Below, in pieces: positions 11,761-25,500 of a stretch of 64,000 nt of DNA. The DNA lies in contig OX388327.1 of assembly GCA_947579605.1 (NCBI GenBank), positions 10,155,122 through 10,219,121 of the forward strand, in the 5' to 3' direction. Positions within the stretch are counted from its first letter, which is position 1; each line of letters opens with the position of its first letter. Made by a program: the position numbers and the translations under genes. The DNA comes from Athripsodes cinereus. Taxonomy: Eukaryota; Arthropoda; Insecta; Trichoptera; Leptoceridae. The notes under the pieces were generated by a model. That model was given only the letters and a program-made list of their open reading frames with translations. It was not told the DNA's origin and did not search any database.

Positions 11761-13228
11761 TATTTGGGTTTATAACAAAACCCAGATATATAATTTTAAA
11801 AAATAGATTTTTCAGCCAGAATTAGCCATTTGTCCAGATTCAACATTATCCGTTAGAAAGGTACAATATAGGTAACCCAACGAATGCCCAAAATCCCGTA
11901 TTTTATTCCTCTAAATTATAAATAAATAAATAATAAACGGAGAGTATTTAAAGCGCCATCTTTGTGCCATAGCACCTCGAGAACGCTATACAAATACATG
12001 ATAATATTTTATCTTCAACAAAGTTGTCTGTGTCAAGAATTTAAATTTAAATACAAAAACATAACACATAATCTCATATACGTAATAATATGTATCCGCG
12101 TCAGAAATAAAAATAAAATAATGCAATATATACAACAGTCACAGTTGATAAAAAAGTTTGAAGAAGTAGGTCTTGAGGTCCCTCTTAAAAGCCTGGAAGT
12201 TGGCAGCACACCTGAGCCCCAGAGGCAGTCTGTATAACAATAACCAATAACCAAAAAAGATAGAAAATGTTGGTTACAAACTTTTTGTGTTAATCTATTT
12301 TTGTGTTGCATATCGCTAACTGTTTTGAATCAATACCCTTTTTCATATATTAACAAGACTTTGAACTTCTTGACCAAATTCAAGCAAAAATATGCTTTCC
12401 TTGATTGCTATATAGTATATATTCCTATGAAAAAATAAAATGTAGGGTTTCTCAAATGACTGATTCAAATATTATTTTTGAATTACTATTTGCTCAATGT
12501 TTAAATCACAAAAATGATTTTGTTACATATCAAAAATATATTCAACATCCAAAATTGTAGGTAATTTAATTTATATATCCATTATAAAGATTACATTAAA
12601 TAGACCACAAACAGCATCTAAGGACTAAATGCCAGAGGTCGATGTAAAAAAATATTGATGAAAATCAAAGGAATAGTAAAATTATGTAGGTGTGCTTAAA
12701 AAAAATAAACAAAACTTTGTGATATCTTCAGTCTCTGGCATGGGTTCCAACAAAAACAGACCACCAGATGGTTGTCCTGTTCGCCCACCTCATCATCATT
12801 ACTGTGTATAATTTTATAAGAATTTAATCTTAATCATAAATTAAGATGTATACATAAATTTTAGGTAAATTACTATTTTCTTACATATCAAATTAATAAT
12901 AGAAATAAATTAAAATGGCTACACAAACAATCAGTATGAAATATTAGTGTGCTATTGTAAAACATAACAATAATAAAATTTATCATCACAAATCAAATTT
13001 TCTAGCACAACCAAAAGTATTGAAATACAATGTCATAATATAATAATATGTATAAAAGGTAATTGTAATGAATAATGGTACAGACAGATGAATATAATAT
13101 TCCCTTAACTATGATGCTCCTGATACTTTTACTTTACAGCTAATATAGATATAATATGAGATAAGATAAGTATAGGTACTTAATTATGCTAAGTAGTATG
13201 TATGTAATCCTCTCCCACACTTGTGCTT

Positions 13229-14629
13229 CTATGCTTCATTCCATGCAGTTTCTGTTAATATGGCTGTATTTTCACCAGTCTCATCTGGCATATATTCAAA
13301 GTTCCACACTGAATTAGCTAAAACAAGTGTCTCACTTTGTCTCAAATCAAATGTTAAATTAGGACAGATATCTTCACAAGGATGCTTCGGAGTCAACTGA
13401 ATTAATGTAGAGCCCTTCAACTGGGACATGATTATCAGACCAGTGTCTAACTCCAGCGGCTTAAACCTCGGAGCTGAATATCTGTTGGACATCAACAGCC
13501 AATTGAAATGTGCCGGAGGAACATGCGGAGATAAAAAGTACGGCCTGGGAGCCAACACTCGTAATGACTTCACAGCTTGCAGATCACAATTTTGAAAATG
13601 GATAAACCAATTAGGTATTTCTAAATTTTTAATTTTTGAGAGTAAATTATTTAAATCTGCTGGTTGTTTACCAGTACGGAGATTAGTTTGCAGAATACAA
13701 GGTACAGAGTCTCGAAGTCTCTCATCCTCTGACAAGAGTCTAGTCAGATTGATTTCTGGATTCTTGGAGTAGCTCCAATCTAAGTTTGCATCTGTTACTA
13801 TGACAGGAGCTCCACGTATCAGATGGTGGTTGAGTACATTTTCATAGGTGGTGTCACCTATGTGCTGCAAACTCACTGAAACAAAACAATAATAAGTGCC
13901 TATCTCAATTTAGATACATGAAATATCAACATACATAACAGGGACAATATAAAAATACAAGTATAAAGTTCTCCACCTATTTTACTGTAGCATTAATAAA
14001 TATATTTTAGTGTAAGTACTTGTTGAAGTAGGAGAAATATATAAATATGTATTTAAAAACTATATTATAGTGCACAAAACAAATACATATTTCTAAACTA
14101 TATACATGTACCTACAGGCACCTGTACCTAGTATTGGAAAATCTAAGAAAATTGTATTAATATTACTTTAATTTATATAGTCATATTTGAAAATAATTTT
14201 TGCATAGCGGAATTTGTTCTCACCAACAGCTTCACATACAGCACAATCAGAAATGGTAAGGGAGCTCTGATATTCCAGGACTCGATTTTTCTCCACCAAG
14301 CAAGACTTATAGAAAAGGGGCGTCCAATCCCATAGAGGCAAAATCTTAATCATAAAGATTCTCCCAATTGCAGTGGCATGCCAAGCCACAGTGTTGACAT
14401 TGCTCACAGAGTAAATAACAAATATCGCAATTGATATTCCCACAATAATCCGCAACCATCTTTGCAAAGAAGCACGCCTCACAACATTCGTGAGCGGACG
14501 GCATATCACCTCCATTTCCTCATCAGTAAAACCGGCTTGTTGACAGTATTCGTAAAAAGATTTCAGTTCATTGTCCATCAATTGTATTTTTTCGAGATGT
14601 GACATATCTGCTCCAGTTTTTGAAGACAT
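13229..14629 (-). CDS. C6orf89/BRAP-like single-pass membrane protein
   Basis: Two minus-strand exons, 14224-14629 and 13229-13875, join in phase (the split Val codon is restored) to give 350 aa. Human C6orf89 (bombesin receptor-activated protein) is, from memory, 347 aa. The N-terminal ~57 residues are charged and cytoplasmic-like. A transmembrane segment follows at about 58-76 (WLRIIVGISIAIFVIYSV). The C-terminal half matches the family pattern, with LIQLTPKHPCEDIC near the end and an aromatic-rich ANSVWNF. It also has CxxC-like DCAVCEAV at the exon junction. The human protein is reported in the Golgi and midbody region and to enhance histone deacetylase activity; function in insects is unknown to me. 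It starts at the only upstream Met in frame. The gene faces away from Ataxin-2, about 1.9 kb apart. Confidence 0.85.
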
Positions 14630-15115
14630 TTTAAACGCGACCTAAAAACTCAGACGTGATCAATACGAGAATTGGGGATCACACGACACAGTATACCTAT
14701 AGGTATTTATATTATATCAGTGGCTGTGTTTGTTTCATTGTATAGGTGTGGGTGTATATTATTATATACACGTACTTCTATAATATACAACAAGCAGCCA
14801 GATTTCATTGATTTGGCCGCGCGCGGGAAACTTCGGGGTCGGGGTGCATTTGAATATGGTTATGCTACACAATAAAAAAATGTGCATCAAGTCAACGCAC
14901 TCTAGCTCTCTTTTTTTAATAACGAATAATATGAATATATTTTTGTAATAAAGTTAAATATTATTAAAAAGAGGTCATAACGTTCTGTGAAGACAAATAT
15001 GAACGTGATTATCTCTATTTTATAAGCGTAATTCATATTAATTGTCGATTCAGTAAAAAAATATGATTTTATAGACATTTATAATTTCTTTAAAATAGCA
15101 TTAAAATTGTTTCAT

Positions 15116-15543
15116 TTTGGATGATCGTCAAGAGTATTAGGGTCAAAAATGTTTATCGAAAGTGACCACGTATATTCACACTTATAATAATATGACTATT
15201 TATATAGCGCCGTACTGTGATAATATCACTTCAAGGGCGCTTAATCCTTTGACTGGCATGTCAATACTCACGGTCATGTTTTTAATAGTTTGACATAAAA
15301 TTAAAACAAATAAAATTCTCATTCATATTATTCATTTTGTTTGTGATTCGGAGATTCAATACTAATTCGTTGAGAATATGGCAAAATGATTATTTAAGGT
15401 TGAAAAAATTATTTACGGTTGTTTCAGAGGACGGATCAAAATTATGTCGGATGGTAATCGCTTTCATCCGTCATCGCTAGTGATAACTATTGATGAAACG
15501 CGTATTCATACCTTTTCAATTTGACACTGTATGATCATCCAAA
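15116..15543. mobile_element. MITE-like element with short terminal inverted repeats
   Basis: The ends read tttggatgatc and, inverted, gatcatccaaa, about 428 bases apart, with no coding capacity. Pieces of similar sequence (tcatcgctag, and ggatcatcaagagtg) recur near 1290-1345. A target duplication was not resolved. Confidence 0.5.
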
Positions 15544-15597
15544 GTGAAAAAATTTGAATGCTACTTATTATACCTATTTACTACTACTACTCTCTCA

Positions 15598-15825
15598 TCA
15601 CTGCATATCCCACAAATGGGGTAGCCAGCAGACCAGCTACATGTTAAAAACATGTAAGCTGTCCTCTCCGTACTATAACAAAAATACTTTCAGGACGGGT
15701 GGTAAACCTCATCGCTGAATGTAAGATGTAAAATGTCTTTGCTTTTTTAACACCTGCCATTTACAGTACACTCAAAAACTTACAAAAAGGAGTGGTAGAC
15801 TAACTCTCACCCTAGTACTCCACGA
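15598..15825 (+). repeat. Interspersed repeat family A copy
   Basis: It is collinear with 3276-3495, containing catatcccacaaatggggta, a block like catcgctgaatgtaagatgt and an end near agagtgg-like aggagtggtag. It lies between the C6orf89-like gene and Ataxin-2. Confidence 0.75.
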
Positions 15826-16534
15826 AACACTTTTCATTTTATTTAACAGTCACCAATTTGTTTTTAAACAATAGTTATTTTAACTTTAAGAAAAAGCTCA
15901 ATATTAAAATTCACTTCAACCTGTTTCATCATTTGTCATTTTTTGCCGTGCAATAACCGTATCCGTCGTGGCCACAGACAGACAGCTTGTAGGTCAGTGC
16001 CTTTTCCGCCATATTTAAATTTTTTCAATAGTAAGTGAACGTCTTTTAGTTGTTTCACGGGTTTTGAGTGATTTGACGATGATTCTGCGAGTGTAGTGGC
16101 ATTTTAAAGTGTCTTTTTATTTTATAAGATTTTTTCCGGGAGAATATAGAAATATTATTAAAATCAAGTGTCAAGATAATAAATGAAAGATCGGGTTGTG
16201 AATACGTCATCCCGCCATCTTGTAATCCTTCGCGCATTGCAGAAAGACACTCTGCCAACAGTTTATTATTCGGGATCCTCTCCCGATAATAAATTAAATA
16301 GTTATATAGTACACGTAGATCGTTTCATAATTAACACTTGGCTTCATGATAAAGTGGTCGATGTCGGTAGAGGACAGAGTTTTTAAAGCCTTAGCGTTTT
16401 ATTGTTTAAGTGCATTTTAGTGCATCCGCAAAAGTTGAAAAAAAACTGTGTTGTGAAGAAAATCAGCCAAAATTCCGGTCCCTACGCGTAAACGAGAAGG
16501 AGCCTTTCCACCAGGCCAGGCATCCGAGGCCGAT

Positions 16535-19500
16535 ATGAATAATAAACGCAAGAATAGGACGGTGTCAGTAAGGTAAGTGTCCGACGTGACCTAACCTTTT
16601 TACTACACGATTTCATGCTCTTTCTCGCGCTATTTACTTTCCCTTTATTCGCTTCACATTATTGCAGATTATCCATCTGTTGGAACAAGACATCATTATT
16701 GTGATTTAATGTCCATATTTAGCTAATATCAGTTTCTTTATTGTCTGGGCTGTGAGGGCCACGACCCCATAATATTTCGTCATGTGTATTCTCTTCATAA
16801 CCATCAATCTTTCGACTCCCTCGTTAACATTGTATTTCGCGTGTTGCCTTGATATTAATTTATTTTAACATTCTGTTTATGTTTTAATATGTTATCAACA
16901 CATGGAATATTTTTCTTCAATTGACTGATGATTCCCCATCCAGTGCAAAATTCCAACATGGTGGATTGTTGCTGTTTGTTTTGATGATTATTATATTGAT
17001 AACCTAATTTAGGTAATCCTGTTCCATTTTGGTAATTGAGAAACTGTAGTGTAGTTATATATTTCAATAAAATTAACTCAAAATTCCTCATTTTTATATA
17101 TCATATTTAGTTGTAGTCCTTAGTGCCCTTATTGTACAGGATGAGTCACATCATTTAACAAATTGTGAACATAAGCAAGGGAGGAACAAAGAAATTTAGA
17201 TATGGTACACTGTGAGATTCTGGATTATTTACTTTATATAAAGTAAATCGGTGTACGTACTGTATACATATTTGGAAATTAATACATTTTCCAAGGAACT
17301 TAATCATATAATTGTTATTACATGTGTACAAATTCAAATCTTATTGAAAGTATTATTTCCATTTCAATATAAGGGGAAGAAATATGATTTTGTATGGCTT
17401 GTATATGAATTGAACGCAAAATTTTCTTAACTCTGGTGTACGTATTCGCATTATCACAACGGATGGAGACAAATTGTTACAGCACTAGGCTTGAAAAGAT
17501 GACAAAAAAGAAAGTGATATATCCTGCGGCCGATAGGAACTCACACAATCAACTTTCATAAAACTTAACCTGTAAAGGAGTACCAACGCACCGGTGCGTG
17601 CAAAAAATATTATGGGATCTGGAGTACGCACGCACCGGTGCATTTGATCCAGTAATATTTAGGTATTCCCGCCAAATTCATCAATTTCATCATTGGTCCA
17701 ATCTGTCGGATGTACTTTACCAATCACAAGAAAAAAAATCAAAAATAGGCGTGTTTAGACCTTACTTATCGCCTATACAAAATGTCACGTGACCGCTGCT
17801 TGAAATACCTAGCCGTCTCTCGCGGTTGCAAACCATTTTGCTGCGTGCGTTCGTGCGCTATGGGTGTTATTTTGTGGAGTTTTTTTATGGATTTTTTTAC
17901 TTTTTCTGCTAATTCTGGACAGTTTGATTCGTTTTTAGTACCTACATAAGTTTTTGTTAAAAAAATAATATTTTTAATAATCATAAATATTCTTATGTTG
18001 AACCCATTGTTGACAATACCGGAGCAGACATGACTTATCAAAATTGTTTTTGTTATATAACTCCGTTATTATTAATTTTTGAGAGTTTGTTCCTTATAAA
18101 CATTTATTCTAGGGATCATTTTCTATAACATGCGATAAAAAAATATTCAAAAAGTAAAAGTTGAATTAATTCACTCTGCCATACACTTTTATTTTTTCTT
18201 TATTCACTCACGGACAGGTTAAATCATTGGTGGCTGAATGGTTTTAAATATTATTTTTTATCACAAAATCAGGAACTATTTCAGATCTCCCGGATGCGGA
18301 TGTGCCTAAATGTCATTTTTTTTTATTATTCATACGTAGATATGTAGTATTTTATCTGGAGGATAAAAATTTGGTAGTTTTGTTGATTTTTTAAGCATAT
18401 AATTAATTATTTGTACTCTCGGCATGTAAATTTTTGTATGTTTGACTGATTGTAGGTTAGGTTAGGGTCTAGTGTTTTTTTATGCTACTGTATAATGTAC
18501 GAAAAATTCAAATGATAAATTTAGTGCCCAAATTTAGATAAATTATCATTTCTCAGAGAAAACACTTTAGAGTTAAAGGAATATTATATAATTCCGTAAA
18601 TTGTATTTTGATATGGTCAGCATATCTGAAAATTTTCCCAAAATTATTGTATTTGAGTTATCATAAGAAATAAAATTTATTATTTATAATATCATGTAAC
18701 GGAATAATGTTTATGAAATGTTTACATGTATTTTCTTTTGAAGAAATAAAACAAAGTAAACGTGAATTCAATCATTCCAGCTATTTCAGAATTATAATCA
18801 AATTATTGTTGTTACAGGTCACCGCGAATGGCATCGTCCCGCAACGTGGCTGTAGAGGGTGTGTATAAGAACTGGCACTTCATGAGAGCCATAGCCAGCC
18901 ACGTGGGGGACATGGTGCAGGTCCATACACAGTCAGGGAGCATATGGGAAGGAGTGTTCAGGACCTTCTCCCCGCTCTTTGAGATTGTCATAGAGATGGC
19001 GCACAGGGTAGACCGAGAGGGAACCACCATACACATGGAGTCACTCACAGAGAAAATGATATTCAAGCCAGAGGACATTGTATCTATAAAGGCTAGGGAT
19101 GCAGACTTGGAATACGCCACTAGGGATTCCTTTCAAACAGATGCAGCTATTTCTAAATATAATGGTACATCTAAATCATTTTATTACTATATCTGTACTT
19201 ACACTTGCCATTCATTATTAAAGTGTCTAAAATGGTATGTATTGTTGTTGCAGGTCGTGGTGGGAGTTATGAAGAACGACCTCTCCAGCCGTGGGAAGGA
19301 TTGGATGGGTCTCCCGTAAATGGTGATGTCTTAGGTGACATAGACCTGGAGCAGCTGGACAATAGATCAAATGGCTGGGATGCCAATGATATGTTTAGGA
19401 AGAATGAAATGGTCTACGGAGTACAGAGTACATTCGACCACTCATTAGCTGGCTACACTGTGCCTTTACAAAAAAAGGATACTAGGGATTATAGGTATGT

Positions 19501-22500
19501 ACCTAATATATGATATTCAGTGGAAGTGATTGTCTACCTACCACTTGTCTCAACACTGTTTGAAACATAGGGAGGAATGGTACCTTTTCCATCTCAAGCA
19601 ATATTGTACTGATTAAACTCAACTAGATCAATACAATACACTATGTAGAATGTGCATCCTAATTAGATCCATTCACATTATACTCTGAACAATTCATTTC
19701 ATTCTTGTGTTGATTTATTTTAACTTAATGGGATCTTCATCTTAAATTAATCTGAGTTAATTTTTCACAAATTAATATCTTTTATTTTTATTATACAAAT
19801 TTCCCTTTGTAGTTGAATAAATTATTATGTGTAAAGAACTAATTTATATTTAATTGTCGTTTCTTTTATTTTATTCAGATATATTATATGAATCTTCTTA
19901 TGTATATGTATGTATAAGGCTCAGGCTGTATATAGCTTTTATAAATAAGTAAATAAACAATGTGTACAAATGCTTTTTTTAAATCTTTAATTGTAATTGA
20001 TTCACTCGAAATTGGGTGATATGCCTTAAAAAATAAGAAAAGAAGAAGTAGAAACCCTCTTAATATTTGCAACAAAGTGAAATGAAAGAAAGAAGACTCA
20101 TTTACTTTAGTATGAGCACAATGTAGACTGAGCTATTACACAACTTTATGATCTGTCTAACTTACATATATATATATATATATATATATATCATATCATT
20201 ATTACAGGGAAGCTGAACAAAAAGCTAAAGAAATAGCCGCTGAAATAGAAAATCAACCAGCATATAAACAAAGAATAGAATTAGAGAATGGAGATGAAGA
20301 AGATAAGTTTGCTGCGGTGCATCGGCCTGCGTCCAGTGGGCCCCAGCACAGTAGAGATGTGAGCGGCGCCAGAGACAGACACCACTCACAGAGGCCCAGC
20401 CCACCACCATCCAATGGCACAGACCCTCAACCTGGGGACAAGTATGTACCACCTAACAAGAGGAAACATCCACAGGTACATAGTCTATGCTAGTCTCTAC
20501 AAATGCAACAGTACCCGCACAAATGTTACAATAATTAAGAAAGTTGTAGTTAACGTATGTTAAATAGTTTGATTCATAATATTTCATTGATATCTTTTAA
20601 TTCAACTTGTACCCTTCATCATTGTTTTAACTCCAGAGCCCCCACTCCAAATTTCAGATTAGTAGTTAGCATGTTAAAAACTGTTTTCTTACAGGTTGGC
20701 AAATTAGTAATGAAATCAACACCCCCACAATCACAAAGCGGAGGACCACCCCCATCTGGGAATCTTCCCTCGAATGGAAATAACAACAGTGTTAGCAGCA
20801 CCCCTCCCAGCAGTGCCTCGTCCAACAGTGGTTCAGCCAACAGTAGTAGCGGCAATAACAATACAAACTGTGCGGGGACACCCCCCTCAGCTCCACCCAG
20901 TGTGCCTCCACCACAGGTCAAGGGACCCCCTCCCTCACATGTTGGCATGCAGTACCCTCCACTACCAATACATCATCAAACTCCACCCCACCAGGTTAGT
21001 CCTTTAGAGTAAATGTTATAAATAGAACTCTTGCACTCCAGATTACCAAAACATAGTCAACAATATCATTATTGTGTCTGTATGACCGTCAATGTGGCGT
21101 AGAGGTAACACTGTTGCCTGTGGATCACAAAATCATAGTTTGTTTCTCAGCCAAGACAAAAATGAAGAATAATCTTTTTTCAAAATGTCCTGAGTTGGGT
21201 TTTATGTAAATCTGCTTAGTGCATTATATGTGTGTAGAATTTTTTTGGAAAAATGTGAAATGTAAAACGACTAATGTGAATTCTGTAAAAGGGATAATAA
21301 TAGATAGTAGTGGTTGTGTGTTTGTTTGTAAGTGATAAATGTGTGTTATTGAGACGGAAAGAGTATTTTGATGAGTAATTTGAATGTGAAGGTGTGAATG
21401 CAATTGAGAAAGAGAGAGAAGGAAATAACGTGAGTGATAGTGATGAGATATGTATGTGATAGTGATGACAAATTTTGAATGCTTTGAAGAAAGCTAAGTG
21501 TGGTAAAGGTGTATGATTATGTTTCAATTGAGCTAATCAAGTCTGATGAACTGTAGTGTGGCGCCTGGAGCTTTTTAGCACTTGCTGGAGAGGAGGTGTG
21601 ACTACAAAGGACTGGTGGAAGGCTATGAACTATCCGTTATACAAAGGAAAATGTTCTAGACTAGAGTGCAGAAACTACCTTACTACTAATTTGCTAAGTT
21701 TAATAGGTAAACAGCATGGCAGAATTTTAATTGAGAAAGTGTGTAAAATATGAAATGGATAAGGAGTTTTATTAAATGGTAGAGAAATTGAAGCAAAGTT
21801 GTATCATGTCTCCATGGCTGTTCTTTTTTGGTTACTACACATGTGATCTCTGAAAGAAATGGATAAAATGAAATCCGACACGAAGTATAATGTTAATCGC
21901 AGTAAGTATAATGTTATTGTGACTGTATTACAGGTGCATGTGATGAACATGGGTGGAGTAGCAGCTGGTGGTAAGAGTTACGCAGCTGCAGGAGCCTCAG
22001 CACCCCCCTCTCAGCAGCCACAGCCCCCTCCACATGCATACAACAGCCCCCCTCCTTTCACACAACACCATGTTGTTAGAAAGTTAGTAGTACTTGTATT
22101 ATACCAAGTAGATTTATTTTGTTAATATCAAGTGTTTATTCAAAATAGTGACTACTCAATAATTTTTTTGTAAAAACTAAATTAACTTTCTAATTAAACT
22201 ATTTAATAAAAAAACATTATTAATATGAAAAAGAATGGAGCTATCTTACAACCGATATCTCGCGAGTTGTAGTAGACTCCTCTTTATTTACGCATGCAAA
22301 CTAAAATTGTCCTCACATGCAGGTCATTGGGCAAGTCTGAAGGGGCCAGACTGAAAAGAGCGGGAGACCAATTCTCTGCTGATGCTCTACAGAACACAAA
22401 CTTCTTTTTTCTTTAAAAATTCTATGTATTTTTAAATGCATTATAATTACTGACATTCTTAAGTACTTTTGGTGAGTTACTAGAATTATTTTGTCCCTTG

Positions 22501-25500
22501 ATAAATATATTACGAACAGTGCACTTTATATTCTGGTATTTTAATTCTTCAATGTTTTTCGAAATTGCTGTTTCAAATTTTCTTCTTTTCATAAGGCAAG
22601 GCACTCAAACGTCTATTTGAAATTTTACGTTTATGACCACCACCCAATAACTAATAAAATATTTATATTACAAAACATTATGAATGTATAAAATTTACAA
22701 ATGAAAAATGTTGTGTTAGCACTATGTTACATCATGTATTTAAATGTTTATTATATTATATGTAGTGTGGGAGGAGTAAAGAATCCAGAGGCCCCAATGG
22801 TGGGAGCCAGTAACAATAACAAGTTGCCTCCACTGCAACAAAGGGTGCCCCGACATATGCCCCATGCCACACCTCCTGCACCTTTCCCACAAGCACATCA
22901 TCAACATGCGCAGGATTCACAGCCCTCCTCCATGCCTCCTGTGAGTATTCTAATAATAATATCTGTACCTGAGAGCCATTAGGACTTAAGTGCATTTTTG
23001 ACAAAAATGACAATGCTATGAAAAAAGCGAAAATAACACATAAGTCGTGAGTCTTAAGTACAGAAATACTTAGGGTCTATACTATAGGGTCTATGTAATA
23101 AGCTGTATATACTATATACATCTTATTACTAGTAAAATGTTGAGATTTTTACGATTAAAAAATTGAATTTGAAAATGGCATTTAAGCACTTAAGACTAAA
23201 TGGCTCTCAAGTACAGATATAATCATCATACCTCCCATGTGTCAAATTTTTCAAAATTCAGATATTGATACCAAATTATTTGTCTAATTGAGCCGCATCT
23301 ACCAATGAAACAACTTCTAGGTGAAGATAGCCTTAGAAGACATTATTGAGAGAAGTTAAATCTCTTACGTGCTGCTTTTTCTTCTATAATTCACGAAAAC
23401 TCACATGTAATTTTTCCAATCATGCCTAGAAATTCAATATACCGTAGGATTTCTAAGACACCTTGTGTAGAACTAATCAGACACAAAGAAAATGTTATCC
23501 TGCAAAACAATTATTTGATCTTTTGTAAAATCTTGATGAATGCACATACGAGGTTTCACAAATCCGCCGATGATATGTTTATAATTTGTCCAACATTTTA
23601 TATTTCTCAAACACACTATGTCTCTTCTAATATGTCATAAAATTTTAAATTCTGTAAAATCTAATTATTATGTCTCACAATTGTCCCATGATTTAATTTT
23701 CTTTTGTTGTTTTTTGTAATAAATAACTTCCTCCTTTGAACTTTGCTCAAATTGTCCTGTAAAGGATATAATGCTGTACGCATAGCAAAATATGTAATTA
23801 CTTGTTCAGTAAGATCACTAAATTAAAAAAATAATTTGATATGCAGGTGATGTCACATCCCGTGGTGGATGGACGCATGCCCTCCCCAGGTACTGTGGGC
23901 CCATCACCACACCAAGGTGGAGTGCCTCCTCAACACCAAAGGCCTAGAAGGCAGGACGATACTGTTCAGGTAATTACATTTTATGTATTATGTCTGTGTG
24001 TCTCTGCACTGATGCACCTAGAAGTGTATCTGAATTATAAAATAAATAATATTTATATAGCAATGTGTTTGTATTACAGAACCTTAGGAAATTTAGTCAT
24101 GACTTCAAGTTACCTCCTGAATCTGTAAATAACAACAATGGCCAACAGCAACAGCAAGTTCAGCAGCACATCTGCGAGCAACAGATAATTGAGAATAACA
24201 AAATGATGGGTGGCAAACCACCCGTCATGGTGCAAGTGTCTCCGCAGCAGCAGCAGCAGCAACAACAAGTCGTGGTGCAGCATCAGCACCAACACATGGC
24301 ACAACATCATCAGCAACTGCAGAAACAACAACAGCAATTGGCACAGCAACAACAGATGGTACATCAACAGATTGCTCAGCAGCAACAGCAACACATACTT
24401 GAGAATGGAGGGGCACAGAGTGCTCAACAACAACAGCAGCAACAGGTCCAGATGCAACTACAGCAGCACACACAGCAGATGGAGCATCAACAGCAACAGC
24501 AGCAGCAACAGCAGCAGCAACAAATGCATCAACAGCAGCAACAACAACAGAGGCAGCAGGTGGAACATAACAAGGGCAGGGCGGGGTCCCCACAGGAAAT
24601 CAAACAAGACCACAACAAGGTGCAGAACAGCAACCCAGAGGTGTGCAGCAGCCCACCCCAGCAGGTGGGCTCCCAGCACCCCACTCCCTCCACCACCCCC
24701 TCGGCCCCTGCGCCACCAACCACCACTACTGGAGCACCACCTCCAGCCCCATCCACCCCCTCCACCACAGATTCTACAACCGCATCCATGGAGAAGGTTA
24801 CAACTGCTGTTAAAAAATCCACACTTAATCCAAATGCTAAGGAGTTCAATCCATCTGTAAAATCATTTGTGGCGAGGAGTCCCAGTACACCCAACCCTTC
24901 CAGGTATGTACCGATAAATATATATTTTAGTTTATATATTAACATAGGCACAATTAAGAAATATTATCTGTGTTTATTCCCCTTCCCCGTAAGAAGGGCA
25001 AGCAATGTCTATACAATAATTAATAAGCAACAATTCATTATACACTCTTACACAACATAATATAAAGTACTCATAGCTGTGATTTACACAATTTGTATCA
25101 TGTTATTGTTATCACATTGTTTTGTTTTAATTCCAGGTCTGCCACTCCAGTGGGTCAGATTCCTAACCAATATATGGGAGGAGTACACCCGGGTGCTCAG
25201 ATGGTGATGGGAGCTCATCCTCATCACCACGCCACTGCCACCATGGCCATGGTAGGGGTCCAGGGTGGGGCTGCTGGGGCAGGGGGACAGCCTCCGCAGC
25301 CCCAGGTGGTAGGTGCTGCACCCCCACCAGGTGCATACGCTGCAGCCCCTGTGGCACCCATGCACCACCAACATCATACAGGTGCACCTGCTCCCCACCA
25401 ATACCACACACCCCCACAGCCACATCCGGGACCACCTCACCATGCCAGATTCAGGAAAAGTGAGTTATTTTTTAATATTTATAAAACTTTTACAGATTCT

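Larger units (their letters stand above)
8583..13228. other. Intergenic region with LINE debris, no gene seen
   Basis: Between the phospholipase gene and the C6orf89-like gene I find only retrotransposon fragments (8770-8950, 9600-10115, 10970-11150, and a short piece near 12608-12650), a SINE-like element (11630-11760) and AT-rich sequence. The open frames at 11962-12311 show no recognisable family and no exon structure. Confidence 0.6.
14630..16534. other. Divergent intergenic/promoter region with repeats
   Basis: This stretch separates the divergently transcribed C6orf89-like and Ataxin-2 genes and must hold both promoters. No TATA or initiator element could be assigned with confidence. 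It also contains a MITE-like element (15116-15543) and a family A repeat (15598-15825). Sequence from about 15900 to 16534 is richer in GC and is probably Ataxin-2 5' UTR. Confidence 0.5.

Noticed and set aside
24110..24951. Long antisense and alternate-frame open frames rich in Leu, Ala or Ser/Asn
   Set aside because: They are shadows of the CAG/CAA tract in Ataxin-2 exon 9.
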